Positions 43,068 to 52,386 of a stretch of DNA of 64,000 nt are shown in pieces; position 1 is the stretch's first letter, and each line of letters opens with the position of its first letter. Below the pieces are notes generated by a model. The model ran no database searches. It was not told where the DNA came from and saw only the letters and a program-made list of their open reading frames with translations. Source of the DNA: Streptomyces sp. NBC_00443 (lineage in GTDB: Bacteria > Actinomycetota > Actinomycetes > Streptomycetales > Streptomycetaceae); contig NZ_CP107917.1 of NCBI RefSeq assembly GCF_036014175.1, positions 8,060,001-8,124,000 of the forward strand, read 5' to 3'. Position numbers and translations under genes: made by a program.

Positions 43068-43949
43068 TCAGCGGAAGACGACCGTGCGGTTGCCGTCCAC
43101 CATCACACGGCTCTCGCTGTGCCACTTCACGGCGTGTGCCAGCACCTGCGCCTCCACGTCCCGCCCGACCGTGACCAGCTCGCCGGGGTCGAGCGAGTGG
43201 TCCACCCGCACCACGTCCTGCTCGATGATCTGCCCCTCGTCGAGGTCCGGCGTCACATAGTGGGCGGTCGCGCCGACCAGCTTCACGCCGCGCTGGTACG
43301 CCTGGTCGTAGGGACGTGCGCCCTTGAAGCTGGGCAGGAAGGAGTGGTGGATGTTGATGGCGCGGCCGTCGAGCTGCTTGCAGAGGTCGTCGGAGAGGAC
43401 CTGCATGTAGCGGGCCAGCACCACCAGGTCGATGTCCAGCTCCCGCACCAGCTCCAGCAGCCGCGCCTCGGCGTCGGGCTTGGTCTCCCTGGTCACCGGG
43501 ATGTGGTGGAAGGGGACGCCGTACGTCTGCGCGAGTCCCTCGAAGTCCCGGTGGTTGGAGACGATCGCGGGGATCTCGATGTTGAGGGCGCCGGTGCGCA
43601 TGCGGAACAGCAGGTCGTTCAGGCAGTGCCCGAACCTGGACACCATGATCAGTGTCCGGACCGGCGTGGCCGCCTCGTTCAGGGTCCAGGAGATGCGGTA
43701 GGCCTGGGCTACGGGACCGAACCGGTAACGCAGGCCTTCCGAAGTGGCGTCGGGATCGGAGACGTCGAAGTGGACCCGCATGAAGAAGCGGCCCTGGAGT
43801 CGGTCGTCGAACTGCTGGCTTTCCAGGATGTTTCCGGAGTTCCTGACGAGGAAGCCGCTCACGGCGTGAACGAGACCGGCACTGTCGGGACAGGAGAGGG
43901 TGAGAACGTACTCGCGGCCGGATGGCGATCGGGGGAAGTTGGGGGACAC
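43068..43949 (-). CDS. purU: Formyltetrahydrofolate deformylase
   Basis: 293 aa from GTG 43949, with GGAGG 5 nt upstream. An amino-terminal ACT domain (YVLTLSCPDSAGLVHAVSGFL) and a formyltransferase-type catalytic domain with INIHHSFLPSFKGARPY and GATAHYVTPDLDEGQII (catalytic His and Asp). Hydrolyses 10-formyl-THF to formate and THF. Its presence in a methyl-group catabolic island fits recycling of THF loaded by dimethylglycine/sarcosine oxidation. Divergent from betB. Confidence 0.92.
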   Translation of the reverse strand: MSPNFPRSPSGREYVLTLSCPDSAGLVHAVSGFLVRNSGNILESQQFDDRLQGRFFMRVHFDVSDPDATSEGLRYRFGPVAQAYRISWTLNEAATPVRTLIMVSRFGHCLNDLLFRMRTGALNIEIPAIVSNHRDFEGLAQTYGVPFHHIPVTRETKPDAEARLLELVRELDIDLVVLARYMQVLSDDLCKQLDGRAINIHHSFLPSFKGARPYDQAYQRGVKLVGATAHYVTPDLDEGQIIEQDVVRVDHSLDPGELVTVGRDVEAQVLAHAVKWHSESRVMVDGNRTVVFR

Positions 43950-43962
43950 GTCGACCTCCGTC

Positions 43963-43998
43963 GGTGCGCATTGCACAACATGGTGAGCGATGCGCAAC
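43963..43998. promoter_or_regulatory. Degenerate IclR-type operator pair before purU
   Basis: GGTGC-GCATTGC-ACAAC (43963-43979) and GGTGA-GCGATGC-GCAAC (43982-43998) each have two mismatches to GTTGC-N7-GCAAC. They are spaced 19 bp apart, just upstream of the purU GTG. Confidence 0.45.
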
Positions 43999-44124
43999 AT
44001 GGTCTGCTCGGTGCCGCTTCCGGTCAAGGGTGGCCAGGAAGGTGATCGCATGGTCAAATCGTCATCGGCCAACCCCTTGACGTCCGTCTGGTCATTCGCA
44101 AGTGTGTTCCACCACAAGCAATCG

Positions 44125-44141
44125 GGTGCACGATGCGCAAC
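44125..44141. promoter_or_regulatory. IclR-type operator before betB
   Basis: GGTGC-ACGATGC-GCAAC, one mismatch to the consensus, ending 23 bp before the betB start codon. A second short palindrome CAACGA-CT-TCGTTG overlaps its right arm. Confidence 0.55.
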
Positions 44142-44164
44142 GACTTCGTTGAAAGGCTCGGCGC

Positions 44165-45634
44165 GTGGCAGACCTGTACGTGGATGGCGAATGGCGGGAG
44201 CCGGTGGCCGGCGGGCAGCGGGACATCCGGTGCCCCGCCGACGGCACGCTCGCGGCGACCGTCTCGGAAGGGACCCGTGCCGACACCGAGGCGGCGATCG
44301 CCGCGGCCCGCCGCGCCTTCGACGAGGGGACCTGGCCGGGCACTCCCGAGCAGGAGCGCGGGGCGCTGCTGCTGCGCACCGCCGACCTGATCGAGCGCGA
44401 GGCCAAGGAGTTCGCCCGCGCCGAATCCCTGGACACCGGCAAACGCCTGGTGGAGAGCGAGTACGACATCGCCGATGTCGTCTCCTGTTTCCGCTACTAC
44501 GGCGGCATCGCCGGCACCGACGCCGGCCGCGTGATCGACACCGGCCGCGATGACGCCGTAAGCCGCGTCGTCCATGAGCCGGTCGGTGTGTGCGGGCTGA
44601 TCACCCCCTGGAACTACCCGCTGCTGCAGGCCAGTTGGAAGGTCGCCCCGGCGCTCCTCGCCGGCAACACGATCGTCCTCAAGCCCAGTGAGCTGACCCC
44701 CTCCACCTCCATCCTGCTGATGAAGGCCCTGGAGGAAGCCGGGCTCCCGGCCGGCGCCGCCAACCTGGTCCTCGGCGCCGGGCCCGAGGCGGGCGCACCG
44801 CTCAGCGAGCACCCCGCCGTCGACATGGTCTCCTTCACCGGAGGCGTTCAGACCGGCAAACGCATCATGGCCACCGCCGCCGCGAGCGTGAAGAAAGTGG
44901 CGCTGGAACTCGGCGGCAAGAACCCCAACGTGGTCTTCGCCGACGCCGACTTCGAGACGGCCGTGGACTTCGCGCTCACGGCCGTCTTCCTGCACTCCGG
45001 GCAGGTCTGCTCGGCCGGCGCCCGGCTCATCGTCGAGGACTGCCTGCACGACCGCTTCGTCGACGAGGTCGTCCGCCGTGCCCGGCAGATCCGCCTCGGC
45101 GGCCCCTTCGACCCCGAGGCCGAGACCGGGGCGCTGATCTCCGCACAGCACAGGGCCAAGGTCGAGGCGTATGTCGCGGCCGGTCTCGCCGAGGGCGCCG
45201 TTCTGCGCTGCGGCGGCGCCCGGCCGGACGACCCCGCGCTGGGAGACGGCCACTACTACCTGCCCACCGTGCTCGACGAGTGCCGACAGGACATGCGCGT
45301 GGTGCACGAGGAGTCCTTCGGACCCGTGCTCACGGTCGAGCGCTTCACGGACGAGGACGACGCCGTACGCATCGCCAACGACACCGAGTACGGACTGGCC
45401 GGAGCCGTCTGGACGCAGGACGCGGGCAGGGCCCAGCGCGTCGCCCGGCGGCTGCGTCACGGCACGGTGTGGATCAACGACTACCACCCCTATGTGCCGC
45501 AGGCGGAATGGGGTGGGTTCGGGCATTCGGGCGTGGGCCGGGAGTTGGGACCGACCGGCCTGGACGAGTACCGGGAGACCAAGCACATCTGGCAGAACAT
45601 CCAACCCCGGCCGCAACACTGGTTCCGCGGCTGA
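44165..45634 (+). CDS. betB: Betaine aldehyde dehydrogenase
   Basis: 489 aa from GTG 44165, with AAAGG upstream. NAD-dependent aldehyde dehydrogenase: PWNYPLLQ and KPSE in the cofactor domain, Glu248 in LELGGKNPN, catalytic Cys282 in HSGQVCSAG. Converts betaine aldehyde to glycine betaine. The gene heads an apparent operon with the ABC importer (20-bp gap to the ATPase gene). BetB is assigned by pattern and context rather than by a specificity residue I can prove. Confidence 0.88.
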   Translation: MADLYVDGEWREPVAGGQRDIRCPADGTLAATVSEGTRADTEAAIAAARRAFDEGTWPGTPEQERGALLLRTADLIEREAKEFARAESLDTGKRLVESEYDIADVVSCFRYYGGIAGTDAGRVIDTGRDDAVSRVVHEPVGVCGLITPWNYPLLQASWKVAPALLAGNTIVLKPSELTPSTSILLMKALEEAGLPAGAANLVLGAGPEAGAPLSEHPAVDMVSFTGGVQTGKRIMATAAASVKKVALELGGKNPNVVFADADFETAVDFALTAVFLHSGQVCSAGARLIVEDCLHDRFVDEVVRRARQIRLGGPFDPEAETGALISAQHRAKVEAYVAAGLAEGAVLRCGGARPDDPALGDGHYYLPTVLDECRQDMRVVHEESFGPVLTVERFTDEDDAVRIANDTEYGLAGAVWTQDAGRAQRVARRLRHGTVWINDYHPYVPQAEWGGFGHSGVGRELGPTGLDEYRETKHIWQNIQPRPQHWFRG

Positions 45635-45654
45635 ACGCCGAAAAGAGGTCGAAC

Positions 45655-46739
45655 GTGACCACACAGACCGAGGTGCCGCAGCGGCGCGGCACGCCCCAGG
45701 ACTCGGGCTCCACCCCGGTCATATCCGTACGCAGGCTGTGGAAGGTGTTCGGGCCGAAGGCCGACCAGGTGCCGGACTCCGAGGAGTTGCGCGGCCTCAC
45801 CCGCCGCGAGCTCATGGACCGCACCGGATGCACCGCAGCCGTACGGGACCTGCACTTCGACGTCTCACCCGGCGAGGTCTTCGTCGTCATGGGCCTGTCC
45901 GGCTCCGGCAAGTCCACGCTGGTGCGATGTCTGACCCGGCTGATCGAACCCACCGCCGGCGAGATCGTCTTCGAGGGCGAGGACATCCGCAAGGCCGACG
46001 CGGGACGCCTGCGCGACCTGCGGCGCCGCAAGTTCTCCATGGTCTTCCAGCACTTCGGTCTGCTGCCCCACCGCCGCGTCGTCGACAACGTGGCGTTCGG
46101 GCTGGAGATCCGCGGCATGGGCAGGGCCGAACGGGCCAAGCGGGCCATGGAGGTCGTCGAACTGGTCGGCCTCGCCGGCTACGAGAACTCCTACCCCGAC
46201 CAGCTCTCCGGCGGTATGCAGCAGCGCGTCGGACTCGCCCGCGCGCTGGCCGGCGAGCCGGACGTGCTCTTCTTCGACGAGCCGTTCTCCGCGCTGGACC
46301 CGCTGATCCGGCGCGACATGCAGAACGAGGTCATCCGTCTGCACCACGAGGTCGGCAAGACCATGGTGTTCATCACCCACGACCTCTCCGAGGCCCTCAA
46401 GCTGGGCGACCGCATCCTGATCATGCGCGACGGCAAGATGGTCCAGTGCGGCACCGGCGACGAGCTGGTGGGCGCCCCGGCGGACGACTACGTACGCGAG
46501 TTCGTGAAGGACGTGCCCCGCGGCGACGTGCTGACCCTGCGCTGGATCATGCGCCCGGCGCAGCCCGACGACCCCTGGACGGACCGGAGTTGGGACCGGA
46601 CGTCGTGGTGCGCGAGGCCACCCGGGCCGTACTGGCCGCAGAGAAGCCGGTCAAGGTCGTGGAGAACGGCAAGCTGCTCGGCATCGTCGGCGACGAGGAG
46701 ATCCTCGCGGTGGTCGCCGGGCGGGAAGGCGACGCGTGA
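45655..46739 (+). pseudogene. Glycine betaine/choline ABC transporter ATPase, ProV/OpuAA-like (frameshifted)
   Basis: Start GTG with AAGAGG upstream. The quaternary-amine ATPase pattern is clear: Walker A GLSGSGKST, Q-loop FQHFGLLPHRRV, signature LSGGMQQRVGLARAL, Walker B VLFFDEP. After DVLTLRWIMRPAQPDD one C appears to be missing in the C run 46572-46575. The other frame then supplies a short CBS-like tail (VVENGKLLGIVGDEEILAVV) ending at 46739, where the permease ATG overlaps the stop. With one base restored, the product is 361 aa. The otherwise intact operon favours a sequencing error over true loss. Confidence 0.82.
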
Positions 46740-48742
46740 TGACCGTCGCGGTGGAGAAACCCGAGAAAACCGGGGCCGTCGAGGAACCGGCCGCTCCCGC
46801 AAGAGCCGGGCGCAGGATCAGCCGGCCCATGGTGGTCGCCGCGATCCTGGCGGTCTGGCTGGTGCTGTTCCTCGTGCTGCGCGGCAAGCAGACCCTGACC
46901 CTGGCGGCGGCCGACCTGACCGATCTGCACCGGTGGTTCAACGACGTCAACGACTCGATCGGCGCCGACCGCAACTCCAACCCGCTCTTCCTGTACTTCT
47001 TCAACGAGATCCGGCTGGTCATCGACTCCCTGGTGACCTTCGTGCAGGAGCTGATCTCACAACCCAGCGCAGGCCGCCCCGTCCCGCAGATCGGCTGGCT
47101 CGGTGTCGTCGGCATCGCCGGCTACGTCTCCTGGGCCGTGGGCAACTGGCGGGTCGCGCTCCTTGCGGTGGCCGGCTTCACCTTCCTGGGCCTCCAGGGC
47201 CTGTGGCAGGAGAGCATGGACACCCTGGCGCTGACCGTCTCCGCCGTCTTCGTGGCGCTGCTGTTCGCGATCCCGCTGGGTGTGTGGGCGGGGCTGTCCG
47301 ACCGGGTCAACCGGATCATGACGCCCTTCCTGGACTTCATGCAGACGATGCCGACCTTCGTCTATCTGGCCCCGCTGACGCTGTTCTTCCTCATCGGCCC
47401 GGCCTCCGCCACCATCGCCACACTGATCTACGCGGCGCCGCCCGCGATCCGCATCACTGCGCACGCCATCCGCTCCGTACCGACGACCACGGTCGAGGCG
47501 GCCGACTCGATGGGCGCCACACGCCGGCAGACCCTGACCAAGGTGCTGCTGCCGATGTCCAAGCGGACCGTGGTGATGGGCGTCAACCAGACCATCATGG
47601 CCGCCCTGGCCATGGTCACCATCGCGGCTCTGATCGACGCGCCCGGGCTCGGCAAGACCGTCGTCCAGGCACTCCAGTCCCTCGACGTCGGCACGGCCTT
47701 CAACGCGGGCCTGGCCATCGTCGTCATGGCCATCGTGCTGGACCGGGTCACCACCGCGGCGAGTGGACGCGAGGAGGCGGCCCGGCGTTCGAAGAACCGC
47801 TTCCTGGCCTGGCGGCGCCCGCTGCTGGGCGTGGGCGCGGCGGTCACGGTCGTCCTGATCTTCATGTCCCACACCTATGTGTGGGCGGCGGAGTTCCCCG
47901 GCGAGGGCGGCGTCGGCAGCGCCATCTCCAGCGGGGCGGACAGCGTGACCACGTGGGCGCAGGACAACCTGGGGGGCCTCACCAACGCGATCCGCGACGT
48001 CATCACCAACGGTCTGCTCAACCCGTTCCAGACGCTGCTCACGGACTCCCCGTGGTGGCTCGTCGGCGCGGCCCTGATCGCGCTCGGCGTCGTCGTGGGC
48101 GGCCTGCGCGCCGGCATCACCACGGCGGTCTGCGTGGGCCTGCTGGTCGGCACCGGGGTGTGGTCGGACAGCATGACCACGCTGGCGTCGACCGTCGTGG
48201 CCACGGTTCTCGTGATGCTGCTCGGCATCGGCTTCGGCGTGTGGATGGGCCGTAGCGCGCTGGTGGACCGGCTGATCCGGCCCACCCTGGACGCGGCCCA
48301 GGTCATGCCGCCGTTCGTCTATCTCGTGCCGTTCCTCGCCCTGTTCGGTGCGACCCGCTTCACGGCGATCGTCGCCGCCGTCGTCTACGCGGCCCCCGTC
48401 GCCATGAAGATCATCGCCGACGGGGTGCGGAACGTGCCGGCGACCACCGTGGAGGCGGCCACCTCCGCCGGGTGCAACACCTGGCAGATCATCACCAAGG
48501 TCCAGCTGCCGATGGCACGTAGCGCCCTGACCCTCGCGACCAACCAGGGCCTGATCTATGTGCTGTCGATGGTCGTGGTGGGCGGCCTGGTGGGAGCGGG
48601 CGCCCTCGGCTACGACGTCGTGGCCGGCTTCTCACAGGGCCAGCTGTACGGGAAGGGGCTCGCCGCGGGGCTCGCCATCGTCCTTCTCGGAGTCATGTTC
48701 GACCGGATCACCCAGGCAGCGGCGCGACGTGCCGGCGCATAA
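46739..48742 (+). CDS. Betaine/choline ABC permease, two fused ProW-like domains
   Basis: 667 aa. Two homologous permease units in tandem. The first (about 150-340) has FMQTMPTFVYLAPLTLFF and RSVPTTTVEAADSMGAT; the second (about 460-655) repeats it as AAQVMPPFVYLVPFLALF and RNVPATTVEAATSAGCN. An extra amino-terminal span and a central span near residue 375 join them. A single gene thus supplies what is usually a permease homodimer. Start codon overlaps the ATPase stop (TGATGA). Confidence 0.9.
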   Translation: MTVAVEKPEKTGAVEEPAAPARAGRRISRPMVVAAILAVWLVLFLVLRGKQTLTLAAADLTDLHRWFNDVNDSIGADRNSNPLFLYFFNEIRLVIDSLVTFVQELISQPSAGRPVPQIGWLGVVGIAGYVSWAVGNWRVALLAVAGFTFLGLQGLWQESMDTLALTVSAVFVALLFAIPLGVWAGLSDRVNRIMTPFLDFMQTMPTFVYLAPLTLFFLIGPASATIATLIYAAPPAIRITAHAIRSVPTTTVEAADSMGATRRQTLTKVLLPMSKRTVVMGVNQTIMAALAMVTIAALIDAPGLGKTVVQALQSLDVGTAFNAGLAIVVMAIVLDRVTTAASGREEAARRSKNRFLAWRRPLLGVGAAVTVVLIFMSHTYVWAAEFPGEGGVGSAISSGADSVTTWAQDNLGGLTNAIRDVITNGLLNPFQTLLTDSPWWLVGAALIALGVVVGGLRAGITTAVCVGLLVGTGVWSDSMTTLASTVVATVLVMLLGIGFGVWMGRSALVDRLIRPTLDAAQVMPPFVYLVPFLALFGATRFTAIVAAVVYAAPVAMKIIADGVRNVPATTVEAATSAGCNTWQIITKVQLPMARSALTLATNQGLIYVLSMVVVGGLVGAGALGYDVVAGFSQGQLYGKGLAAGLAIVLLGVMFDRITQAAARRAGA

Positions 48743-48755
48743 GGAGTCACTGATC

Positions 48756-49727
48756 ATGGCAAGGCAAGCAACACACTGGAGATACGGCGTGGCCGGCATC
48801 GCCGTCCTCGGTCTCACCCTCACCGCATGCGGCGGCGCGAAGGTCGGCGACGACAGCGCCGGCGGCTCGGACGGCTCGGGCAAGTGCGGCACCTTCAACC
48901 TCGCGATCAACCCGTGGGTGGGCTACGAGGCCAACGCGGCGGTCGTCGCGTACGTCGCGGAGCAGGACCTCGGCTGCAAGGTGGTCAAGAAGGACCTGAA
49001 GGAGGAGATCGCCTGGCAGGGCTTCGGGACGGGCGAGGTCGACGCCGTCATCGAGAACTGGGGCCACGACGACCTGAAGAAGAAGTACATCACCGACCAG
49101 AAGACCGCCGTCGACGCGGGCCCGACCGGCAACAAAGGTCTGATCGGCTGGTACGTGCCGCCGTGGCTGGCCAAGGAGCACCCGGACATCACCGACTGGA
49201 ACAACCTCGACAAGTACGCGGCCGAGTTCAAGACGTCCGAGTCCGGCGGCAAGGGCCAACTCCTCGACGGCGACCCGTCGTTCGTCACCAACGACGAGGC
49301 CCTGGTGAAGAACCTGAAGCTGGACTACAAGGTGGTGTACGCGGGCAGCGAGGCCGCCCTCATCCAGGCCTTCCGCAAGGCGGAGAAGAACAAGGAATGG
49401 GTGATCGGCTACTTCTACGAGCCGCAGTGGTTCATGTCCGAGGTGCCGCTCGTCAAGGTCAAGCTGCCCGAGTACAAGACGGGCTGCGACGCCGACGCGG
49501 AGAAGATCGCCTGCGACTACCCCGTGTACGAGCTGGACAAGATCGTCAGCGCGAAGTTCACCAAGTCGGGCAGCCCCGCCTATGACCTGGTCAAGAACTT
49601 CACCTGGACCAACGACGACCAGAACGCCGTGGCGAAGTACATAGCGGTCGACAAGATGACCCCCGAGGCCGCGGCCAAGAAGTGGGTCGAGGCCAACCGC
49701 GACAAGGTGGACGCCTGGCTCAAGTAG
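48756..49727 (+). CDS. Glycine betaine/choline-binding lipoprotein (OpuAC-like)
   Basis: 323 aa. Lipobox LTAC after a short signal, then an OpuAC-type binding domain rich in aromatic residues for cation-pi binding of quaternary amines: NPWVGYEANAAVV, ENWGHDDL, IGWYVPPWLA, YFYEPQWF. Extracellular partner of the preceding ATPase and permease. Start ATG with AAGGAG upstream, 13 bp after the permease stop. Whether it prefers betaine, choline or both is not visible. Confidence 0.88.
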   Translation: MARQATHWRYGVAGIAVLGLTLTACGGAKVGDDSAGGSDGSGKCGTFNLAINPWVGYEANAAVVAYVAEQDLGCKVVKKDLKEEIAWQGFGTGEVDAVIENWGHDDLKKKYITDQKTAVDAGPTGNKGLIGWYVPPWLAKEHPDITDWNNLDKYAAEFKTSESGGKGQLLDGDPSFVTNDEALVKNLKLDYKVVYAGSEAALIQAFRKAEKNKEWVIGYFYEPQWFMSEVPLVKVKLPEYKTGCDADAEKIACDYPVYELDKIVSAKFTKSGSPAYDLVKNFTWTNDDQNAVAKYIAVDKMTPEAAAKKWVEANRDKVDAWLK

Positions 49728-49749
49728 GCCCTTGGCAGGCCCTTTACGG

Positions 49750-49798
49750 ATGCCCGGTGGACGGCGCGCGCGGGATGCGCACCGCCCACCGGGCATCG
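49750..49798 (+). terminator. Terminator after the betB-ABC operon
   Basis: 12-bp perfect arms GATGCCCGGTGG (49750-49761) and CCACCGGGCATC (49787-49798), extended by a few more pairs with one mismatch, 22 bp after the binding-protein stop. Confidence 0.65.
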
Positions 49799-49866
49799 CC
49801 GTGTCCGGGCGCGTTTCCCGAGGTCGCGGACCCCCTTGACACCCACCTGCGCGGCAGGCACATTGA

Positions 49867-49902
49867 GTTGCGCAACCTGAACCAAGTTGCGTGAGCAGCA
49901 AC
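49867..49902. promoter_or_regulatory. Double IclR-type operator before the dimethylglycine oxidase gene
   Basis: Perfect GTTGC-GTGAGCA-GCAAC at 49886-49902, plus the abutted arms GTTGC-GCAAC at 49867-49876. It lies 40-75 bp before the start codon. Confidence 0.65.
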
Positions 49903-49941
49903 TGGATCGGATCGACTGGTTAGCCAACCGGAGGTGCGGCG

Positions 49942-52380
49942 ATGGCGGGTCCCCGAGTGGTCATCATCGGAGCGGGAGTCGTCGGTGCGGCGCTCGCGGA
50001 CGAGATCTCCGCGCGAGGCTGGACCGAAGTGACCGTGGTCGACCAGGGCCCGCTCCCCGCCACCGGGGGCTCCAGCTCGCACGCCCCGGGCCTGGTCTTC
50101 CAGACCAACTCCTCCAAGACCATGACCGAGCTGGCCCGCTACACGGTCGAGAAGTTCTGTTCCCTCGACGTCGACGGCAAGCCGTGCTTCCTCCAGGTCG
50201 GCGGCCTGGAAGTGGCGACCACGCCCGAGCGCCTGACGGAACTGCGCCGCCGCCACGGCTGGATCACCTCCTGGGGCATCGAGTCCCGGCTCCTGAGCGC
50301 CGAGGAGTGCGTCGAGCAGCACCCCCTGGTCAACCCCGACCGGGTCCTCGGCGGTCTCCTGGTCCCGACGGACGGGCTCGCCAAGGCCGTGCTCGCCGTC
50401 GAGGCGCAGATCCGCCGGGCCACCGAACGCGGCGTGCGCTTCCTCGCCCGCCACGAGGTCCTCGACGTCCAGCAGGCCGACGGCCGCGTCACCGGCGTCC
50501 AGACCGACCAGGGCGAGATCCCCGCCGACATCGTGGTGTGCTGCGCCGGCATCTGGGGCCCGAGGATCGCCCGCATGGTCGGCATGAACCTGCCGCTGAC
50601 CCCGCTCGCCCACCAACTGGCCTGGACCGGCCCCGTCCCGGCCCTCGCCGGCCAGGCGGCGGAGGCGGTCCGCCCGATCCTGCGCCACCAGGACGCCGAC
50701 CTCTACTACCGCGAACGCTTCGACGGCATCGGCATCGGCTACTACGGCCACCGCCCGATGCCGATCTCCGCCGACGACATCCTCTCCGTCGACGAGGCCG
50801 ACGACATGCCCTCGGTCCTGAAGTTCACGCAGGAGGACTTCGAGGACGCCTGGACCGAGACCCGGTCCCTGCTCCCCGCCACGAAGGACGCCAAGGTCGA
50901 GGAGGGCATCAACGGCCTGTTCTCCTTCACCACCGACAACTTCCCCCTCCTCGGCGAATCCGCGGACGTCAAGGGCTTCTGGGTCGCCGAGGCCGTCTGG
51001 GTCACCCACTCCGCGGGCGTCGGCCGGGCCATGGCCGAGTGGCTGGTCGACGGGTACTGCTCCTCCTTCGACCTGCACGAGTGCGACGTCAACCGCTTCG
51101 AGCCGCACCAGCTCTCCCCGGAATACGTCCTGGCCCGTGACTGCCAGAACTTCGTCGAGGTCTACGACATCCTCCACCCCCTCCAGCCCTCGGGCGACCC
51201 GCGCCCGATCCGCACCAGCCCCTTCCACGTCCGCCAGCGCGAGCACGGCGCCTTCTTCCTGGAGGCGAACGGCTGGGAGCGCCCGCACTGGTACGAGGCC
51301 AACGCGGCGCTCACCGAGGGCCGTTCAGTCCCCACCCCCAACGACTGGGCCGCGCAGTACTGGTCGCCCATCGTCGGCGCCGAGGCCCAAGTGACCCGGG
51401 AGACGGTCGCGTTGTACGACATGACGGCCCTCAAGCGGCTGGAGGTGACCGGCCCCGGTGCGGCGGCCTTCCTGGAGCGGCTGTGCACGGGCAAGGTCGC
51501 GAAGTCGGTCGGCTCGGTGACGTACACCCTCCTCCTGGACCACGACGGCGGCATCCGCAGCGACGTCACCGTCGCCCGCCTCGCCCGTGACCGGTTCCAG
51601 GTCGGCGCCAACGGCAACCTCGACCTCGACTGGTTCACCCGCCACCTCCCCGCCGACGGCAGGGTCCAGGTCCGCGACATCACCCCCGGCACCTGCTGCA
51701 TCGGCCTGTGGGGCCCGCTCGCCCGCAAGGTCCTGCAGCCCCTGACGGACGAGGACTTCTCGAACGACGGCCTGAAGTATTTCCGCGCCAAGCCCGCCCA
51801 CATCGGCAGCGTCCCGGTGACGGCGATGCGCCTGTCGTACGTCGGCGAACTCGGCTGGGAGCTCTACACCACCGCCGACCAGGGCCTGAAGCTGTGGGAC
51901 ACCCTGTGGCAGGCGGCCGAGCCCCTTGGCGGCATCATCGCGGGCCGCGGCGCCTTCAACAGCCTCCGGCTGGAGAAGGGTTACCGCTCCTTCGGCACCG
52001 ACATGACCTACGAGCACGACCCGTACGAGGCCGGCGTCGGCTTCGCCGTCAAGCTCGACAAGGACGACTTCATCGGAAAGGCCGCCCTGCAGCGCCGTAG
52101 GACGGAGGTACGACGGAAGCTGACCTGCCTCACCATCGACGACCCGAGGTCGGTCGTCATGGGCAAGGAGCCGGTGTACGACGGCGACCGCGCGGTCGGC
52201 TACGTCACCAGCGCGGCCTACGGCTACACGATCGGCAAGGGCATCGCCTACGCGTGGCTGCCGAGCGAACTCGCGGCTCCCGGTACGGCGTTGCACATCG
52301 GCTACTTCGACCAGCGGGTCGAGGCGGTCGTGGCCGAGGAGCCGTTGTTCGATCCGTCGATGTCCCGGCTCCGCGGGTGA
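49942..52380 (+). CDS. Dimethylglycine/sarcosine oxidase-like FAD and aminomethyltransferase fusion
   Basis: 812 aa, with GGAGG upstream. Amino half: DAO-type FAD domain with GAGVVG (10-15) and SSSHAPG, His47 being the likely covalent FAD ligand as in Arthrobacter dimethylglycine oxidase; then an FAO_M linker. Carboxy half (about 430-805): GcvT-type folate domain (YDMTALKRLEVTGPGA, GRGAFNSLRLEKGYR). Demethylates dimethylglycine (or sarcosine) and passes the methyl as methylene-THF, or as formaldehyde without folate. Follows a perfect IclR-type operator. Confidence 0.87.
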   Translation: MAGPRVVIIGAGVVGAALADEISARGWTEVTVVDQGPLPATGGSSSHAPGLVFQTNSSKTMTELARYTVEKFCSLDVDGKPCFLQVGGLEVATTPERLTELRRRHGWITSWGIESRLLSAEECVEQHPLVNPDRVLGGLLVPTDGLAKAVLAVEAQIRRATERGVRFLARHEVLDVQQADGRVTGVQTDQGEIPADIVVCCAGIWGPRIARMVGMNLPLTPLAHQLAWTGPVPALAGQAAEAVRPILRHQDADLYYRERFDGIGIGYYGHRPMPISADDILSVDEADDMPSVLKFTQEDFEDAWTETRSLLPATKDAKVEEGINGLFSFTTDNFPLLGESADVKGFWVAEAVWVTHSAGVGRAMAEWLVDGYCSSFDLHECDVNRFEPHQLSPEYVLARDCQNFVEVYDILHPLQPSGDPRPIRTSPFHVRQREHGAFFLEANGWERPHWYEANAALTEGRSVPTPNDWAAQYWSPIVGAEAQVTRETVALYDMTALKRLEVTGPGAAAFLERLCTGKVAKSVGSVTYTLLLDHDGGIRSDVTVARLARDRFQVGANGNLDLDWFTRHLPADGRVQVRDITPGTCCIGLWGPLARKVLQPLTDEDFSNDGLKYFRAKPAHIGSVPVTAMRLSYVGELGWELYTTADQGLKLWDTLWQAAEPLGGIIAGRGAFNSLRLEKGYRSFGTDMTYEHDPYEAGVGFAVKLDKDDFIGKAALQRRRTEVRRKLTCLTIDDPRSVVMGKEPVYDGDRAVGYVTSAAYGYTIGKGIAYAWLPSELAAPGTALHIGYFDQRVEAVVAEEPLFDPSMSRLRG

Positions 52381-52386
52381 GGGTGA

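Noticed and set aside
46740..48255. Continuation of the ABC ATPase frame into the permease gene, giving an 866-codon frame
   Set aside because: Residues after the break at 46575 are Arg/Gly/Pro noise in the wrong frame of a clear permease.
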